A DNA stretch of 64,000 bases from CALAED01 sp036378315 (GTDB taxonomy: Bacteria > Actinomycetota > Actinomycetes > Streptosporangiales > Streptosporangiaceae), in NCBI GenBank assembly GCA_036378315.1, contig DASUWU010000074.1, forward strand, positions 1 to 64,000. Reading direction: 5' to 3'. The notes beneath the pieces were generated by a model. It did no database searches. It was given only the letters and a program-made list of their open reading frames with translations, and had not been told where the DNA came from. The number at the start of each line of letters is the position of its first letter. The first letter of the stretch is position 1. Positions 8,774 through 17,247 of the stretch are shown here, piece by piece. The position numbers were made by a program, and so were the translations under genes.

Positions 8774-9954
8774 CCGACGCGCGGTCCGAGGGCGAGCCGC
8801 TGGCGGGGTTCGCGATCGGGGTGACCGCGGCCCGTCGACATGAGGAGCTGGCCGCGCTGCTCGAGCGGCGCGGCGCGCGGGTGGTGCTGGCGCCGGCGAT
8901 CCGCCTGGTGCCGCTCGCCGACGACGCGGCGCTGCTGCGCGTGACCAAGGAGTGCGTCACCGAGCCGCTCGACTACCTCGTCGTCACCACCGGCATCGGG
9001 TTTCGCGCCTGGCTGGAGACCGCCGACGGCTGGGGGCTGCACGACGACCTGGTCGACGGCCTGCGCGACGTGCGCATCCTCACCCGCGGCCCCAAGGCCC
9101 GCGGCGCGATCCGCCGGGCCGGCCTGGTGGAGGAGTGGTCGCCGGAGTCGGAGAGCTGCGAGGAGGTGCTCGCGCACCTGCTACGGCGGGACCTGCTCGG
9201 CCGGCGCATCGCGGTCCAGCTGTACGGCCAGCCGCTGCCGGAGTTCACCGGGGCGCTGCGCCGGGCCGGCGCCGACGTGGTCGAGATCCCGGTGTACCGC
9301 TGGTCGCGCGCCGAGGACCCGACGCCGCTGCGCCGCCTGGTCGGGCAGGCGGTGGCCGGCACGGTCGACGCGATCACCTTCACCAGCGCCCCCGCCGTGG
9401 CCGCCACCCTCGCCGTCGCCGCCGAGGACGGCCTGGAAGGCGCGCTGGTGGAGGCGCTGCGCTCCAACGTGGTCGCGGCGTGCGTCGGGCCGGTGACCGC
9501 GCAGGACCTCGTCGCCCGCGGCGTGCCCACCGTGCAGCCCGAACGGGCCAGGATCGGCGCGCTGGTGCGCGCCATCATCTCCGACCTGCCACGCCGCAGG
9601 TCCCGGCGGATCAAGGTCCGCGGGCACGCGCTGGAGTTGCGCGGCCACGCCGTCGTCCTGGACGGGCAGCTGCGCCCCATCGCCCCGGCGCCCATGGCGA
9701 TCTTGCGTGCGCTGGCCCGCCGGCCGGGACATGTCGTCTCCCGCGGTGAGCTGTGCACTGTACTGCCCAGCAGGGTGCTGCCCGGCGGATCGGTCCCGAT
9801 CCGCGACAACCGCCCGCAGGCCGACGAGCACGCGGTCGAGATGGCGGTCGCCCGGCTGCGCCGCGGCCTCGGCCGCAGCGGCATCGTCGAGACGGTGGTC
9901 AAGCGCGGTTACCGGCTCGCCTGCGATCCGGCGGTGCGGGTCGAGGGCGGGTGA
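8770..9954 (+). CDS. Uroporphyrinogen-III synthase domain fused to a winged-helix DNA-binding domain
   Basis: 394 residues starting at GTG 8770 inside the end of nirD. Residues about 12-275 are HemD-like (two-lobed; GFAIGVTAARRHEELAALL, ITFTSAPAVAATL, ACVGPVTAQDL). Residues about 285-390 match the OmpR/PhoB winged helix (LDGQLRPIAPAPMAILRAL, GHVVSRGELC, VEMAVARLRRGLG, VVKRGYRLA). The arrangement is the same as M. tuberculosis Rv0260c. It may make uroporphyrinogen III for siroheme, regulate the nir genes, or use the HemD fold as a sensor. No phosphoacceptor receiver domain is present. The position right after nirBD supports a siroheme or nitrite link. Confidence 0.87.
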   Translation: MTDARSEGEPLAGFAIGVTAARRHEELAALLERRGARVVLAPAIRLVPLADDAALLRVTKECVTEPLDYLVVTTGIGFRAWLETADGWGLHDDLVDGLRDVRILTRGPKARGAIRRAGLVEEWSPESESCEEVLAHLLRRDLLGRRIAVQLYGQPLPEFTGALRRAGADVVEIPVYRWSRAEDPTPLRRLVGQAVAGTVDAITFTSAPAVAATLAVAAEDGLEGALVEALRSNVVAACVGPVTAQDLVARGVPTVQPERARIGALVRAIISDLPRRRSRRIKVRGHALELRGHAVVLDGQLRPIAPAPMAILRALARRPGHVVSRGELCTVLPSRVLPGGSVPIRDNRPQADEHAVEMAVARLRRGLGRSGIVETVVKRGYRLACDPAVRVEGG

Positions 9955-9964
9955 GGCGCGGGAT

Positions 9965-10690
9965 GTGCCCGAGGTGCGGGCCGTGGTGAGGTGGAACGAT
10001 CCAGCGGAACCGGTCCTGCTCGCGGTGGCGCACGGCACCCGTGACCCGGCCGGGCCGCCGGCGGTACGGGCGCTGCTGGACCGGATCCGCGCGCTGCGGC
10101 CCTGGCTCCGTGTCGCCGAGGCGTACGCGGAACTCGCCGCGCCCACGCTCGAGGACGCCATCGCCGTTACGGCAGGGCCGGTGGTCGTGGTCCCGCTCGT
10201 CCTGGCCGGCGGGTACCACGCGCGCGACGACATCCCCGGTCGGGTGGCCGGCCGCCGCGACGCGGTGGTCGCCCGGCCGCTCGGCCCGCACGCGCTGCTC
10301 GCCGCGGCGCTGGCCGACCGGCTCGGCGCGGCGCGCCGCGCCGATGCCGTCGTGCTCGGGGCCGCCGGCTCCGCCCGCCCGGCGGGCGTCATCGACGTGC
10401 GACTCGCCGCCCGGCTGCTGGCCCGCCGGCTGCGCCGCCCGGTGCCGTACGGGTTCGTCGCCGCCGGCCGGCCGGCGCTGCCGGACGTCGTGGCCGGCCT
10501 GCGCAGGAGCGGGGCGCGGAGGGTGGCCGTGGCGTCCTATCTGCTGGCGCCAGGGCTCTTCCACGAGCGGATGCTGCGGTCGGGCGCCGACGAGGTGAGC
10601 CCGCCGATCGGGGCGCACGACGCGGCCGCGGCGTTGATCTTGCGCCGGTTCGACGAGGCGGCGCAGCGCGCCGGCGCGCTCGCCGGCTGA
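9965..10690 (+). CDS. CbiX/SirB-like sirohydrochlorin chelatase
   Basis: A 241-residue protein with the CbiX pattern in two halves: LLAVAHGTRDPAGPPAV with the first histidine, VVVPLVLAGGYHARDDIP with the second, and a second-half copy (ADAVVLGAAGSARP; VAVASYLLAPGLFHERM). The family inserts Fe2+ or Co2+ into sirohydrochlorin; iron insertion gives siroheme for NirB. The start is uncertain: GTG codons at 9965, 9974, 9983 and 9986 are all in frame. 9965 has TGAGG 8 nt upstream and is used here. It follows the HemD/winged-helix gene by 10 bp, so nirB-nirD-hemD-like-cbiX looks like one operon. Confidence 0.82.
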   Translation: MPEVRAVVRWNDPAEPVLLAVAHGTRDPAGPPAVRALLDRIRALRPWLRVAEAYAELAAPTLEDAIAVTAGPVVVVPLVLAGGYHARDDIPGRVAGRRDAVVARPLGPHALLAAALADRLGAARRADAVVLGAAGSARPAGVIDVRLAARLLARRLRRPVPYGFVAAGRPALPDVVAGLRRSGARRVAVASYLLAPGLFHERMLRSGADEVSPPIGAHDAAAALILRRFDEAAQRAGALAG

Positions 10691-10807
10691 CTCACGGGCT
10701 GACTCCCCGGCTCAGCGCGAGCTTTGGCACGTCCTTTCCGCCAGGTTTGATGGCATTTGCGTAGCCGGACCTACGCTGAGCGTGAGACCGCACGAGGGGA
10801 GCGGATC

Positions 10808-11605
10808 ATGCCTCAGATCAGGTCGTACGACCCGGGAACGCCCTGCTGGGTGGACCTGGCGACGCCCGACATCGGCTCGGCCGAGGCCTTCTACGGATCG
10901 CTGTTCGGCTGGGTGGCGCGCACGTCTGCCGGCCCGGAGAGCGAAGGTTACACGTCCTTCTACACGTTCTTCACGCTGGACGGGGGCGCCACGGAGGTCG
11001 CCGGGGCGATGCCGCTGACGGACGAGCGCCAGCCGCCGGTCTGGACGACCTACGTCAGCGTGTCCGACGTGGACGCCACCGCGCACGACGTCCAGGCTGC
11101 CGGCGGGCAGATCCTGATAGAACCCGATGACATCCTGAAAGAGGGCCGGGTGACGGTGTTCGCCGACCCCCAGGGCGCGGTCATCGCGGCCTGGCAGCCC
11201 AATCAGTTCCAGGGCGCGGCCGTGGCCAACGAGGCGAACACCTACTGCTGGAGCGAGCTGGCCGGCCGCGACATCGAGGCCGCGAAGGCCTTCTATCCGA
11301 GGGTGTTCGGCTGGGAACCCGACACCCACGCCTTCGGCGCGTCGACCTACACCGAATGGCAGGTGGACGGCCGTTCGGTCGCCGGCATGGTGCAGATGGA
11401 CGAGGAGTGGCCGGAGGACCTGCCGCCGTACTGGTCGGTCTACTTCGCGGTCGACGACTGCGACGCGACCGCGGCCAGGGCGGTCGAGCTGGGCGGTGCG
11501 GTCACGATGCCGCCCACCGACATCCCGGTGGGCCGCTTCGCCGTGATCGACGACCCGCAGGGCGCGCACTTCCACATTATCAGGCTGACCGAGTCCGGCG
11601 TCTGA
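10808..11605 (+). CDS. Two-domain VOC (glyoxalase/bleomycin-resistance fold) protein
   Basis: 265 residues with two tandem vicinal-oxygen-chelate domains. The first begins at PCWVDLATPDIGSAEAFYGSLFGW and the second at YCWSELAGRDIEAAKAFYPRVFGW; each ends with a DPQGA signature. The layout and length match the CFP32/Rv0577 family of mycobacteria, whose biochemical role is not settled. The ATG at 10808 has AGGGGAG about 7 nt upstream. It stands alone between the nir operon and the convergent MarR gene. Confidence 0.85.
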   Translation: MPQIRSYDPGTPCWVDLATPDIGSAEAFYGSLFGWVARTSAGPESEGYTSFYTFFTLDGGATEVAGAMPLTDERQPPVWTTYVSVSDVDATAHDVQAAGGQILIEPDDILKEGRVTVFADPQGAVIAAWQPNQFQGAAVANEANTYCWSELAGRDIEAAKAFYPRVFGWEPDTHAFGASTYTEWQVDGRSVAGMVQMDEEWPEDLPPYWSVYFAVDDCDATAARAVELGGAVTMPPTDIPVGRFAVIDDPQGAHFHIIRLTESGV

Positions 11606-11630
11606 CGCCGCGGCGGCCGCGGACAGGCGA

Positions 11631-12242
11631 TCATGTGGGGCGGGTGGACCGGCCGGCGTCCCGGCCCACCGGCGCCTCGACCTGGCACGCGACCACCGGG
11701 TCCGCGCGCTCGGCCTGCGCGGCCTGCTCGGCGTATGCGGCCCGCTGGGCGAAGCGCGGGTCGTGGTGGGCGAGCACGCGCAGCAACAGAGCCTGTAGCT
11801 GGTCGCGCTCGTAGGTGGACAGCGGCGCCAGCAGGGCTTCGTTGAGCCGCACCCCGCGGTTGCGCCGCTCGTGCAACGCCAGCCGGCCGGCGTCGGTGAG
11901 CTGGAGGGCGTACCGTCGCCGGTCGCGGCCGTCGCGTTCGCGGACGACGTACCTCATCTCCTCGAGCGCGTCGATGATCCCGACGAGGTCGCCAGGGTCG
12001 AACCGCAGCAGCTCGCTCACCTCGCGCTGGGACATGGGCCCGCGGTCGGCCAGGCAGGCCAGCACCGCGGCGTGCGGGAGCCGCAGGTGCTCGTCGGGGA
12101 ACAGCTCCATCGCCGTGCGCCTGGCCGTCCTGATCAGCTCGAAGATGAGATAGCTGGGCAGGCGGAGGAACGGGTCGACCGGCCCGGGATCGGGCGGTGC
12201 GGACGGCCGCCGTGCCGGCTGTTCGTGGGGGCCTGTGACCAT
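11631..12242 (-). CDS. MarR family transcriptional regulator
   Basis: A 203-residue winged-helix protein. The core runs from LPSYLIFELIRTARR to LHERRNRGVRLNEALLAPLS, with the recognition region GPMSQREVSELLRFDPGDLVGIIDALEEMRYVVRERDGRDRRRY carrying the DxRxR wing typical of MarR. A charged, alanine-rich tail of about 40 residues is unusual. The ATG at 12242 has AAGGGAG 11 nt upstream; longer frames would enter the intergenic promoter. It is divergent from the ABC exporter, and a 15-bp dyad lies between them, so repression of both is likely. Confidence 0.88.
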   Translation of the reverse strand: MVTGPHEQPARRPSAPPDPGPVDPFLRLPSYLIFELIRTARRTAMELFPDEHLRLPHAAVLACLADRGPMSQREVSELLRFDPGDLVGIIDALEEMRYVVRERDGRDRRRYALQLTDAGRLALHERRNRGVRLNEALLAPLSTYERDQLQALLLRVLAHHDPRFAQRAAYAEQAAQAERADPVVACQVEAPVGRDAGRSTRPT

Positions 12243-12284
12243 CGCGGTGGCAACTCCCTTCCGCTGTCCGGGTGCCAAATTGCC

Positions 12285-12326
12285 TTGACCTAGTCCGTAG
12301 GGTACTCCTACCGTTGGTTTGCCCAA
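12285..12326. promoter_or_regulatory. Overlapping divergent promoters with a central operator dyad
   Basis: Towards the ABC genes: TTGACC (12285-12290), 18-bp spacer, TACCGT (12309-12314). Towards the MarR gene on the minus strand: TTGGGC (12321-12326), 16-bp spacer, TACCCT (12299-12304). The perfect dyad GTAGG-GTACT-CCTAC (12297-12311) overlaps both -10 regions, so one bound MarR dimer would block both promoters. Confidence 0.6.
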
Positions 12327-12351
12327 TTACCATCCTTTTGGAGGCGCTTGA

Positions 12352-13368
12352 ATGTCAACGGGGGAGATTGCCGCCGGGGCGGTCGCCCCGCGGCGAGCGG
12401 ACCCGGCGGTGGCCGTCGCGGGGCTGACCAAACGGTTCGGGGACGTCGAGGCCGTGCGCGGCGTCGACTTCACGGTCGCCGCGGGCGAGGTCTTCGGCTT
12501 TCTCGGCCCCAACGGCGCGGGCAAGTCCACGACGATCAACATGCTGTGCACCCTGCTGACCCCCACATCAGGCACCGCCCAGGTCGCCGGCTTCGACGTC
12601 ACGCGCCAGCGCGACGACGTGCGCCGCAACATCGGCCTGGTGTTCCAGGACCCCACGGTCGACGGCTACCTGACCGGCGAGCAGAACCTCCGGTTTCACG
12701 CCGAGCTGTACGGCGTGCCCAAGTCCGTGGTGGGCGACCGCATGCGCCAGGTGCTCGAGATGGTGGGGCTGTGGGACCGGCGCGGCGACCGCGTCCTCGC
12801 CTACTCGGGCGGCATGAAGCGCCGGCTCGAGATCGCCCGCGGGCTCCTGCACTCGCCGCGGGTGCTGTTCCTCGACGAGCCGACCGTCGGCCTCGACCCG
12901 CAGACCCGCAAGTCGATCTGGGACTACATCCAGCAGCTCAGGCACAACGAAGACATCACCATCTTCATGACGACCCACTACATGGACGAGGCCGAGTACT
13001 GCGACCGCATCGCGATCATCGACTCCGGCCGGATCGTCGCGCTCGACACCCCGCAGGCGCTGAAGGCCAGCGTCGGCAAGGACCGCGTGCAGATCGAGAC
13101 CGCCGACGACGAGGCCGCCATCGCCGAGCTGAAGCAGATCTTCGACATCGAGGCCGCCGTGCACGAGGGGGCCGTCACGTTCGCCGTGCCCTCGGGTGAG
13201 GCGTTCGTGCCGCGGCTGTTCGCCGAGCTGGGCGTACCGATCAGGTCGGTCAGCGTCTCCAGGCCCTCGCTGGACGACGTGTTCATGTCCTACACCGGCA
13301 CCACGATCCGCGATGCCGAGGGCTCGGCCAACGACTGGATGCGGATGGCCTTCCGCGCGAGGAGGTAG
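12352..13368 (+). CDS. ABC transporter ATP-binding protein, DrrA type
   Basis: 338 residues. Walker A GPNGAGKST, Q-loop VFQDPTVDG, signature YSGGMKRRLEIARGL, Walker B VLFLDEPTVGLDP and switch His in TTHYMDEAEY are all present. A C-terminal domain of about 100 residues (DUF4162-like, ending PSLDDVFMSYTGTTIRD) is characteristic of drug exporters such as DrrA. It energises the membrane protein encoded 9 bp downstream. The ATG at 12352 follows TTTTGGAGG at 12336-12344. The divergent MarR gene suggests induction by a toxic ligand. Confidence 0.93.
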   Translation: MSTGEIAAGAVAPRRADPAVAVAGLTKRFGDVEAVRGVDFTVAAGEVFGFLGPNGAGKSTTINMLCTLLTPTSGTAQVAGFDVTRQRDDVRRNIGLVFQDPTVDGYLTGEQNLRFHAELYGVPKSVVGDRMRQVLEMVGLWDRRGDRVLAYSGGMKRRLEIARGLLHSPRVLFLDEPTVGLDPQTRKSIWDYIQQLRHNEDITIFMTTHYMDEAEYCDRIAIIDSGRIVALDTPQALKASVGKDRVQIETADDEAAIAELKQIFDIEAAVHEGAVTFAVPSGEAFVPRLFAELGVPIRSVSVSRPSLDDVFMSYTGTTIRDAEGSANDWMRMAFRARR

Positions 13369-13376
13369 GGGACCAG

Positions 13377-14249
13377 ATGGGGACCTCGGCGTACGCCGGC
13401 GACGTCGTCCGGGTACGGGTGCCCGAGCGCAGCGTCAAACATGACATGCGCGCCATGAAGATCGTGTTGCACCGCGAGCTGCTGCGGTTCTGGCACGACC
13501 GGATGCGCATGATCGCGAGCCTGCTGCAGCCGGTGCTGTGGTTGCTGGTGATGGGCACCGGCCTGTCCAACCTGATGCGCAGCGGCAACGGGGGCAACGT
13601 CGACCTCAAGACGTTCATCTTCCCCGGCGTGTGCGCCATGTCCGTGATGTTCACGGCGATGTTCTCGGCCGGGTCGATCGTGTGGGACAGGGAGTTCGGG
13701 TTCCTGCGCGAGATGCTGGTCGCGCCGGTGAGCCGCAGCGCGATCGTCATCGGCAAGTGCTTCGGCGGCGCCTTCGTCGCGACCTGCCAGGGCGTGGTCA
13801 TCGTGGCGCTGGCCGGGCTGGCCGGGGTGCCGTACGACCCGGTACTGCTGCTCACCCTGATCGGCGAGATGTTCCTCGGCGCCTTCGCGCTGACCGGGTT
13901 CGGGGTGATGATGGCGGCGCGGATCAAGAGCATGCAGTCCTTCTTCGCCATGATGCAGATGGCGATGATGCCGATGATGTTCCTGTCCGGCGCGCTGTAT
14001 CCGCTGAGCGGCCTGCCGGTCTGGCTGTCGGTGCTGACCCGGCTCAACCCGCTCACCTACGCCGTCGACCCGCTGCGGCACGCCGTCTTCAGCCATCTCG
14101 ACGTCGACCCGGCGCTGGCCAGGTCGTTCAACCCCGGCGTCACCTGGAACGGCTGGCACGTGCCGGTGCAGCTCGAGGTGCTCATGGTGGTGACGATGGG
14201 CATCGTGCTGCTGTCGGTGGCGATCGCCGAGTTCCGCAACAGCGAGTGA
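13377..14249 (+). CDS. ABC-2 type permease, DrrB-like
   Basis: 290 residues with six predicted membrane segments (e.g. MIASLLQPVLWLLVMGTGL, VCAMSVMFTAMFSAGSIV, VVIVALAGLAGV, MMPMMFLSGALYPLSGLP and a last helix near VLMVVTMGIVLLSVAI). The ABC-2 signature region EFGFLREMLVAPVSRSAIVIGKCFGGA is clear. It forms the transmembrane half of an exporter with the preceding ATPase. The start at ATG 13377 follows GAGGAGGTAGGGG. Substrate is unknown; DrrAB relatives export drugs or lipids. A strong hairpin follows the stop. Confidence 0.92.
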   Translation: MGTSAYAGDVVRVRVPERSVKHDMRAMKIVLHRELLRFWHDRMRMIASLLQPVLWLLVMGTGLSNLMRSGNGGNVDLKTFIFPGVCAMSVMFTAMFSAGSIVWDREFGFLREMLVAPVSRSAIVIGKCFGGAFVATCQGVVIVALAGLAGVPYDPVLLLTLIGEMFLGAFALTGFGVMMAARIKSMQSFFAMMQMAMMPMMFLSGALYPLSGLPVWLSVLTRLNPLTYAVDPLRHAVFSHLDVDPALARSFNPGVTWNGWHVPVQLEVLMVVTMGIVLLSVAIAEFRNSE

Positions 14250-14252
14250 ACA

Positions 14253-14281
14253 GGTCCCCGCATTCGGAGAATGCGGGGACC
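14253..14281. terminator. Hairpin terminator between convergent permease and sigma factor genes
   Basis: GGTCCCCGCATTC (14253-14265) and GAATGCGGGGACC (14269-14281) form a perfect 13-bp stem with a GGA loop, 3 bp after the permease stop and 22 bp from the sigma factor stop. No T-run follows on either strand, which is common for actinomycete terminators. Confidence 0.8.
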
Positions 14282-14303
14282 ATCGCGCTCGCCGGCGCGG
14301 ACG

Positions 14304-15617
14304 TCAGACCGCGAAGTCGAGCAGCGGCTGGGCGTTGCTGGGGTGGCGCAGTTTGGACAGCGACTCCTTCTCCAGCTGCCGGATGCGCTCCCTGGTCAGG
14401 CCCATGTGCTTGCCGATCTCGTCGAGGGTGCGCGGCGTGCCGTCGTACAGGCCGAACCGCATCGCCATGATCTTCGACTCGCGCGGAGAGAGCACGTTGA
14501 GCGCCCGGCGCAGCTGGTCGGCCATGATCTGCCGGTCCACCAGCTCGGCCGCCTCCGGCGTGTCGGTGTCCTCGATGAGGTCGCCGATGCGGGTGTCGCC
14601 GTCCTCACCGATCGTGGAGTCGAGGCTGATCGGCTGGCGGCTGGTGCGCAGCAGCTCCATGACCTGCTCTGGGCTCTTGTCGAGCTCGAGCGCCAGCTCG
14701 TCGGGGGTCGGCTCACGGCCGAGCCGCTGGTGCATGTCCCGCTCGACCCTGCTGAGCTTGCTGAGCATCTCCAGGACGTGCACCGGCAGCCGGATCGTGC
14801 GGGCCGAGTCGGCGAAGCCGCGCTGGATCGCCTGCCTGATCCACCACATCGCGTACGTGGAGAACTTGTACCCCTTGGTGTAGTCGAACTTCTCCACGGC
14901 GCGGATGAGCCCGAGGTTGCCCTCCTGCACGACGTCGAGCAGCGAAAGGCCGCGGTCGGAGTACTTCTTGGCGACCGACACGACCAGGCGGAGGTTCGCC
15001 TCGAGCATGTGCGCCTTGGCGCGGCGGCCGTCCTCCGCGACCCACTCGAGCTCTTCGCGGTTCGCGCGGGTCAGCCGCTTGGCGGTCTCCAGCTTGTGCT
15101 CGGCGTACAGCCCGGCCTCGATGCGCTTGGCGAGCTCGACCTCCTGCTCGGCGGTGAGCAGCTGACGGCGGCCGATCGACTTGAGGTAGGTGTGCACCGA
15201 GTCGCCCATGGCCGTGGTCTGGTCGTCCAGATCGGCCTCGGCGTCGGCCTCGTCGGCGCTCTGCGCGCCGGCGTCGTCGGGGCCCTCCACCATGTCGGCG
15301 CCCGGGTCGGCGTCGGCCGCGACGTCCTCGTCGGCCAGCGGGGTTCCGTGCACCGCATCCGCGGCGTCGACGGAAGCGGCGTCGATGGCCGGCCCGTCGT
15401 CCGGGCCCGGCTCGTGGTCGCTGGCCACCCGCACGCCGGCCTCGGACAGGTCGCGCAGGATGGAGCGTCCCTGGGCGGGCGTGATCCCGGCCGCGCCGAA
15501 GGCGCGACGAACCTCGTCGAGCGAGAGGCGCCCCTGGGTGCGGCCACGTTCGAGAAGCTCCTCCAGCGGCAGCGTGAGCGACTCCTCAGGAGAAGTCACT
15601 GCGGCGGCTTGCGGCAT
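14304..15617 (-). CDS. rpoD: RNA polymerase sigma factor, RpoD/HrdB family
   Basis: 437 residues. A region 1.1-like helix segment (LEELLERGRTQGRLSLDEVRRAF) is followed by an acidic alanine/aspartate-rich linker, region 1.2 (DSVHTYLKSIGRRQLLTAEQEVELAKRI), region 2 with the -10-recognising helix (FDYTKGYKFSTYAMWWIRQAI), region 3 and region 4 with the -35 helix-turn-helix (TLDEIGKHMGLTRERIRQLEKE). This is the architecture of primary or primary-like sigma factors. The ATG at 15617 has GGGAGG 8 nt upstream; an open frame continues upstream without family similarity. Whether it is the single essential housekeeping factor or an HrdA/C/D-like paralogue cannot be told from this window. Confidence 0.9.
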   Translation of the reverse strand: MPQAAAVTSPEESLTLPLEELLERGRTQGRLSLDEVRRAFGAAGITPAQGRSILRDLSEAGVRVASDHEPGPDDGPAIDAASVDAADAVHGTPLADEDVAADADPGADMVEGPDDAGAQSADEADAEADLDDQTTAMGDSVHTYLKSIGRRQLLTAEQEVELAKRIEAGLYAEHKLETAKRLTRANREELEWVAEDGRRAKAHMLEANLRLVVSVAKKYSDRGLSLLDVVQEGNLGLIRAVEKFDYTKGYKFSTYAMWWIRQAIQRGFADSARTIRLPVHVLEMLSKLSRVERDMHQRLGREPTPDELALELDKSPEQVMELLRTSRQPISLDSTIGEDGDTRIGDLIEDTDTPEAAELVDRQIMADQLRRALNVLSPRESKIMAMRFGLYDGTPRTLDEIGKHMGLTRERIRQLEKESLSKLRHPSNAQPLLDFAV

Positions 15618-15741
15618 GAGGCCACCTCCCTCCCTTCGATGTGAGAGCGGCACGAGACGTGTACATGCCAAATAAGTGCGCACTATCGGAAACGCCGTCC
15701 TCCATGCTCGTTGTTCCCGACCACCGCAGATCATTCAGCGT

Positions 15742-16149
15742 TCAAGCCTTTGCCGGCGGGTCCTCCGCGACCAGTTCGACCTCGAACCCCTGGCCGTCCT
15801 CGAGGTAGGCGGCATAGTGGCCGGGTCCGCCCGCGAAGGGATGGCGCTCGGGGAACAGAAGGCGCCACCCGTGGCGCGTCCCGTCACTCACGATCGCGTC
15901 AAGGGCGGCCCTTGACCCGACGGTGAAGGCGAGATGGTTGAGCCCGGGGCGCAGCCGATCGTACGGCTCGTGCCGCATGGCGGGGGATTCCTCCATGACG
16001 ATGTAGCAGTCGCCGAGCCGCCAGCTGCGGCCGTGCTCCCACTCCTGGAACGGCGTGTATCCAAGCCGGTCGAAGAGCCAGCCCCAGGTGGCGCGGGCGG
16101 CGGCGAGGTCCGGCACCCAGAGTTCGACGTGATGGACGGCTCCGTGCAT
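15742..16149 (-). CDS. Single-domain VOC family protein
   Basis: 135 residues: a glyoxalase-fold domain with HHVELWVPDLAAARATWGWLF at the start, a central GLNHLAFTV and a final YAAYLEDGQGFEVELVAE. These give plausible His/Glu metal ligands. The function is unknown; relatives include dioxygenase-, isomerase- and fosfomycin-resistance-like proteins. The ATG at 16149 has TATCAT (16158-16163 on the minus strand) ending 8 nt upstream and no Shine-Dalgarno, so it is probably leaderless. It is upstream of and in the same direction as the sigma factor gene. Confidence 0.83.
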   Translation of the reverse strand: MHGAVHHVELWVPDLAAARATWGWLFDRLGYTPFQEWEHGRSWRLGDCYIVMEESPAMRHEPYDRLRPGLNHLAFTVGSRAALDAIVSDGTRHGWRLLFPERHPFAGGPGHYAAYLEDGQGFEVELVAEDPPAKA

Positions 16150-16213
16150 GGGCCGCGATGATAGTGGCTGACCTTACCTTACAGCGTAAAGGCGCCGGCC
16201 CTGGTGAGCAGCC

Positions 16214-17206
16214 TCATCCGGCGTCCGGCGGGCGCAACGCCGAACGGCCATAGCGGGCGATGACGCGCTCGCGCAGCCGCCGGTCGTCGCGGGGGACCGG
16301 CTCGATGAACACCTCGTCGATCGCGGGGTAGGCCGCGCGCAGCTCGGCGGACATGCGGACCACGGCGTGTTCGACGTCCCCGGCGCCGAGGGCGTCGTCG
16401 AAGTCGAGCCGGGTGCAGACGAGGACGCGGTCGGTGCCCATGGTGAGGGTGATGATGTCGACGACCCAGTCCACCTCGGGCGCGGCGGCGAGCAGGTCGC
16501 GTACGCCGTGGACGAGCCGCGGGTCGGCCTGGTTGCCGATGAGCAGGTTGCGGTTGATGCGGCCGAGCAGCAACGCGACGCCCGTCAAGACGATGCCGAT
16601 GAGGATGGACGCGGCACCGTCCCAGGCGGCGTCGCCGGTCAGCTGGTGCAGGCCGAGGCCGGCGAAGGCGAGCAGCAGCCCGACGAGCGCGGCGGAGTCC
16701 TCGAGCAGCACGCTCACCGAGGTCGGCTCGTCGGTGGAGCGCAGGTGACCCACGAAGGTCCGGTCGTGCTCCCGCTGGGCGGCGCGGACCTGCCGGATCG
16801 CCTGCCGCCACGACACCGACTCCAGCACGCACGCCACGCCCAACACGGCGTAACCGACCAGCGGGTCGGCCTCGGCGGCGCCCTCGCCGAGAAATACCTG
16901 GACGCCGCGCTGGAAGGCGAACAGCGCCCCCATGCCGAAGATCGCGACGGCGACGAGGAGCGACCAGAAGTAGCGTTCCTTGCCATAGCCGAGCGGGTGG
17001 CGCCGGTCGGCGGGGCGGGCGCTGCGGCGCAGCGCGGCCAGCAACAGCAGCTCGTTGAACGTGTCGGCGACCGAGTGGCCGGCCTCGGCGGCCATCGCCG
17101 CGGACCCGGTGATGATCGCGGCGACGATCTTGGCAAGGGCGATGCCCAGGTTGGCGGCCAGCGCCAGCAGGACGGTGAGCCTGCTTTCCGCCTTCTGTTC
17201 CGCCAT
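16214..17206 (-). CDS. Cation diffusion facilitator (CDF) metal transporter
   Basis: 330 residues. Six transmembrane helices; the metal site region in helix 2 (AEAGHSVADTFNELLLL, with HxxxD) and helix 5 (VLLEDSAALVGLLLAF, a D..D-like site) is recognisable, and HPLGYGKERYFWSLLV is a CDF family signature. A cytosolic ferredoxin-like C-terminal domain ends near EVFIEPVPRDD. The family exports Zn2+, Fe2+, Co2+ or Mn2+ by proton antiport. The ATG at 17206 is preceded by GGGAGAG 4 nt upstream. It lies 41 bp after the menE stop on the same strand. Confidence 0.9.
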   Translation of the reverse strand: MAEQKAESRLTVLLALAANLGIALAKIVAAIITGSAAMAAEAGHSVADTFNELLLLAALRRSARPADRRHPLGYGKERYFWSLLVAVAIFGMGALFAFQRGVQVFLGEGAAEADPLVGYAVLGVACVLESVSWRQAIRQVRAAQREHDRTFVGHLRSTDEPTSVSVLLEDSAALVGLLLAFAGLGLHQLTGDAAWDGAASILIGIVLTGVALLLGRINRNLLIGNQADPRLVHGVRDLLAAAPEVDWVVDIITLTMGTDRVLVCTRLDFDDALGAGDVEHAVVRMSAELRAAYPAIDEVFIEPVPRDDRRLRERVIARYGRSALRPPDAG

Positions 17207-17247
17207 CGTCTCTCCCGAGGTGCGGCGTGCGGGTCGGCGTCGTGTCG

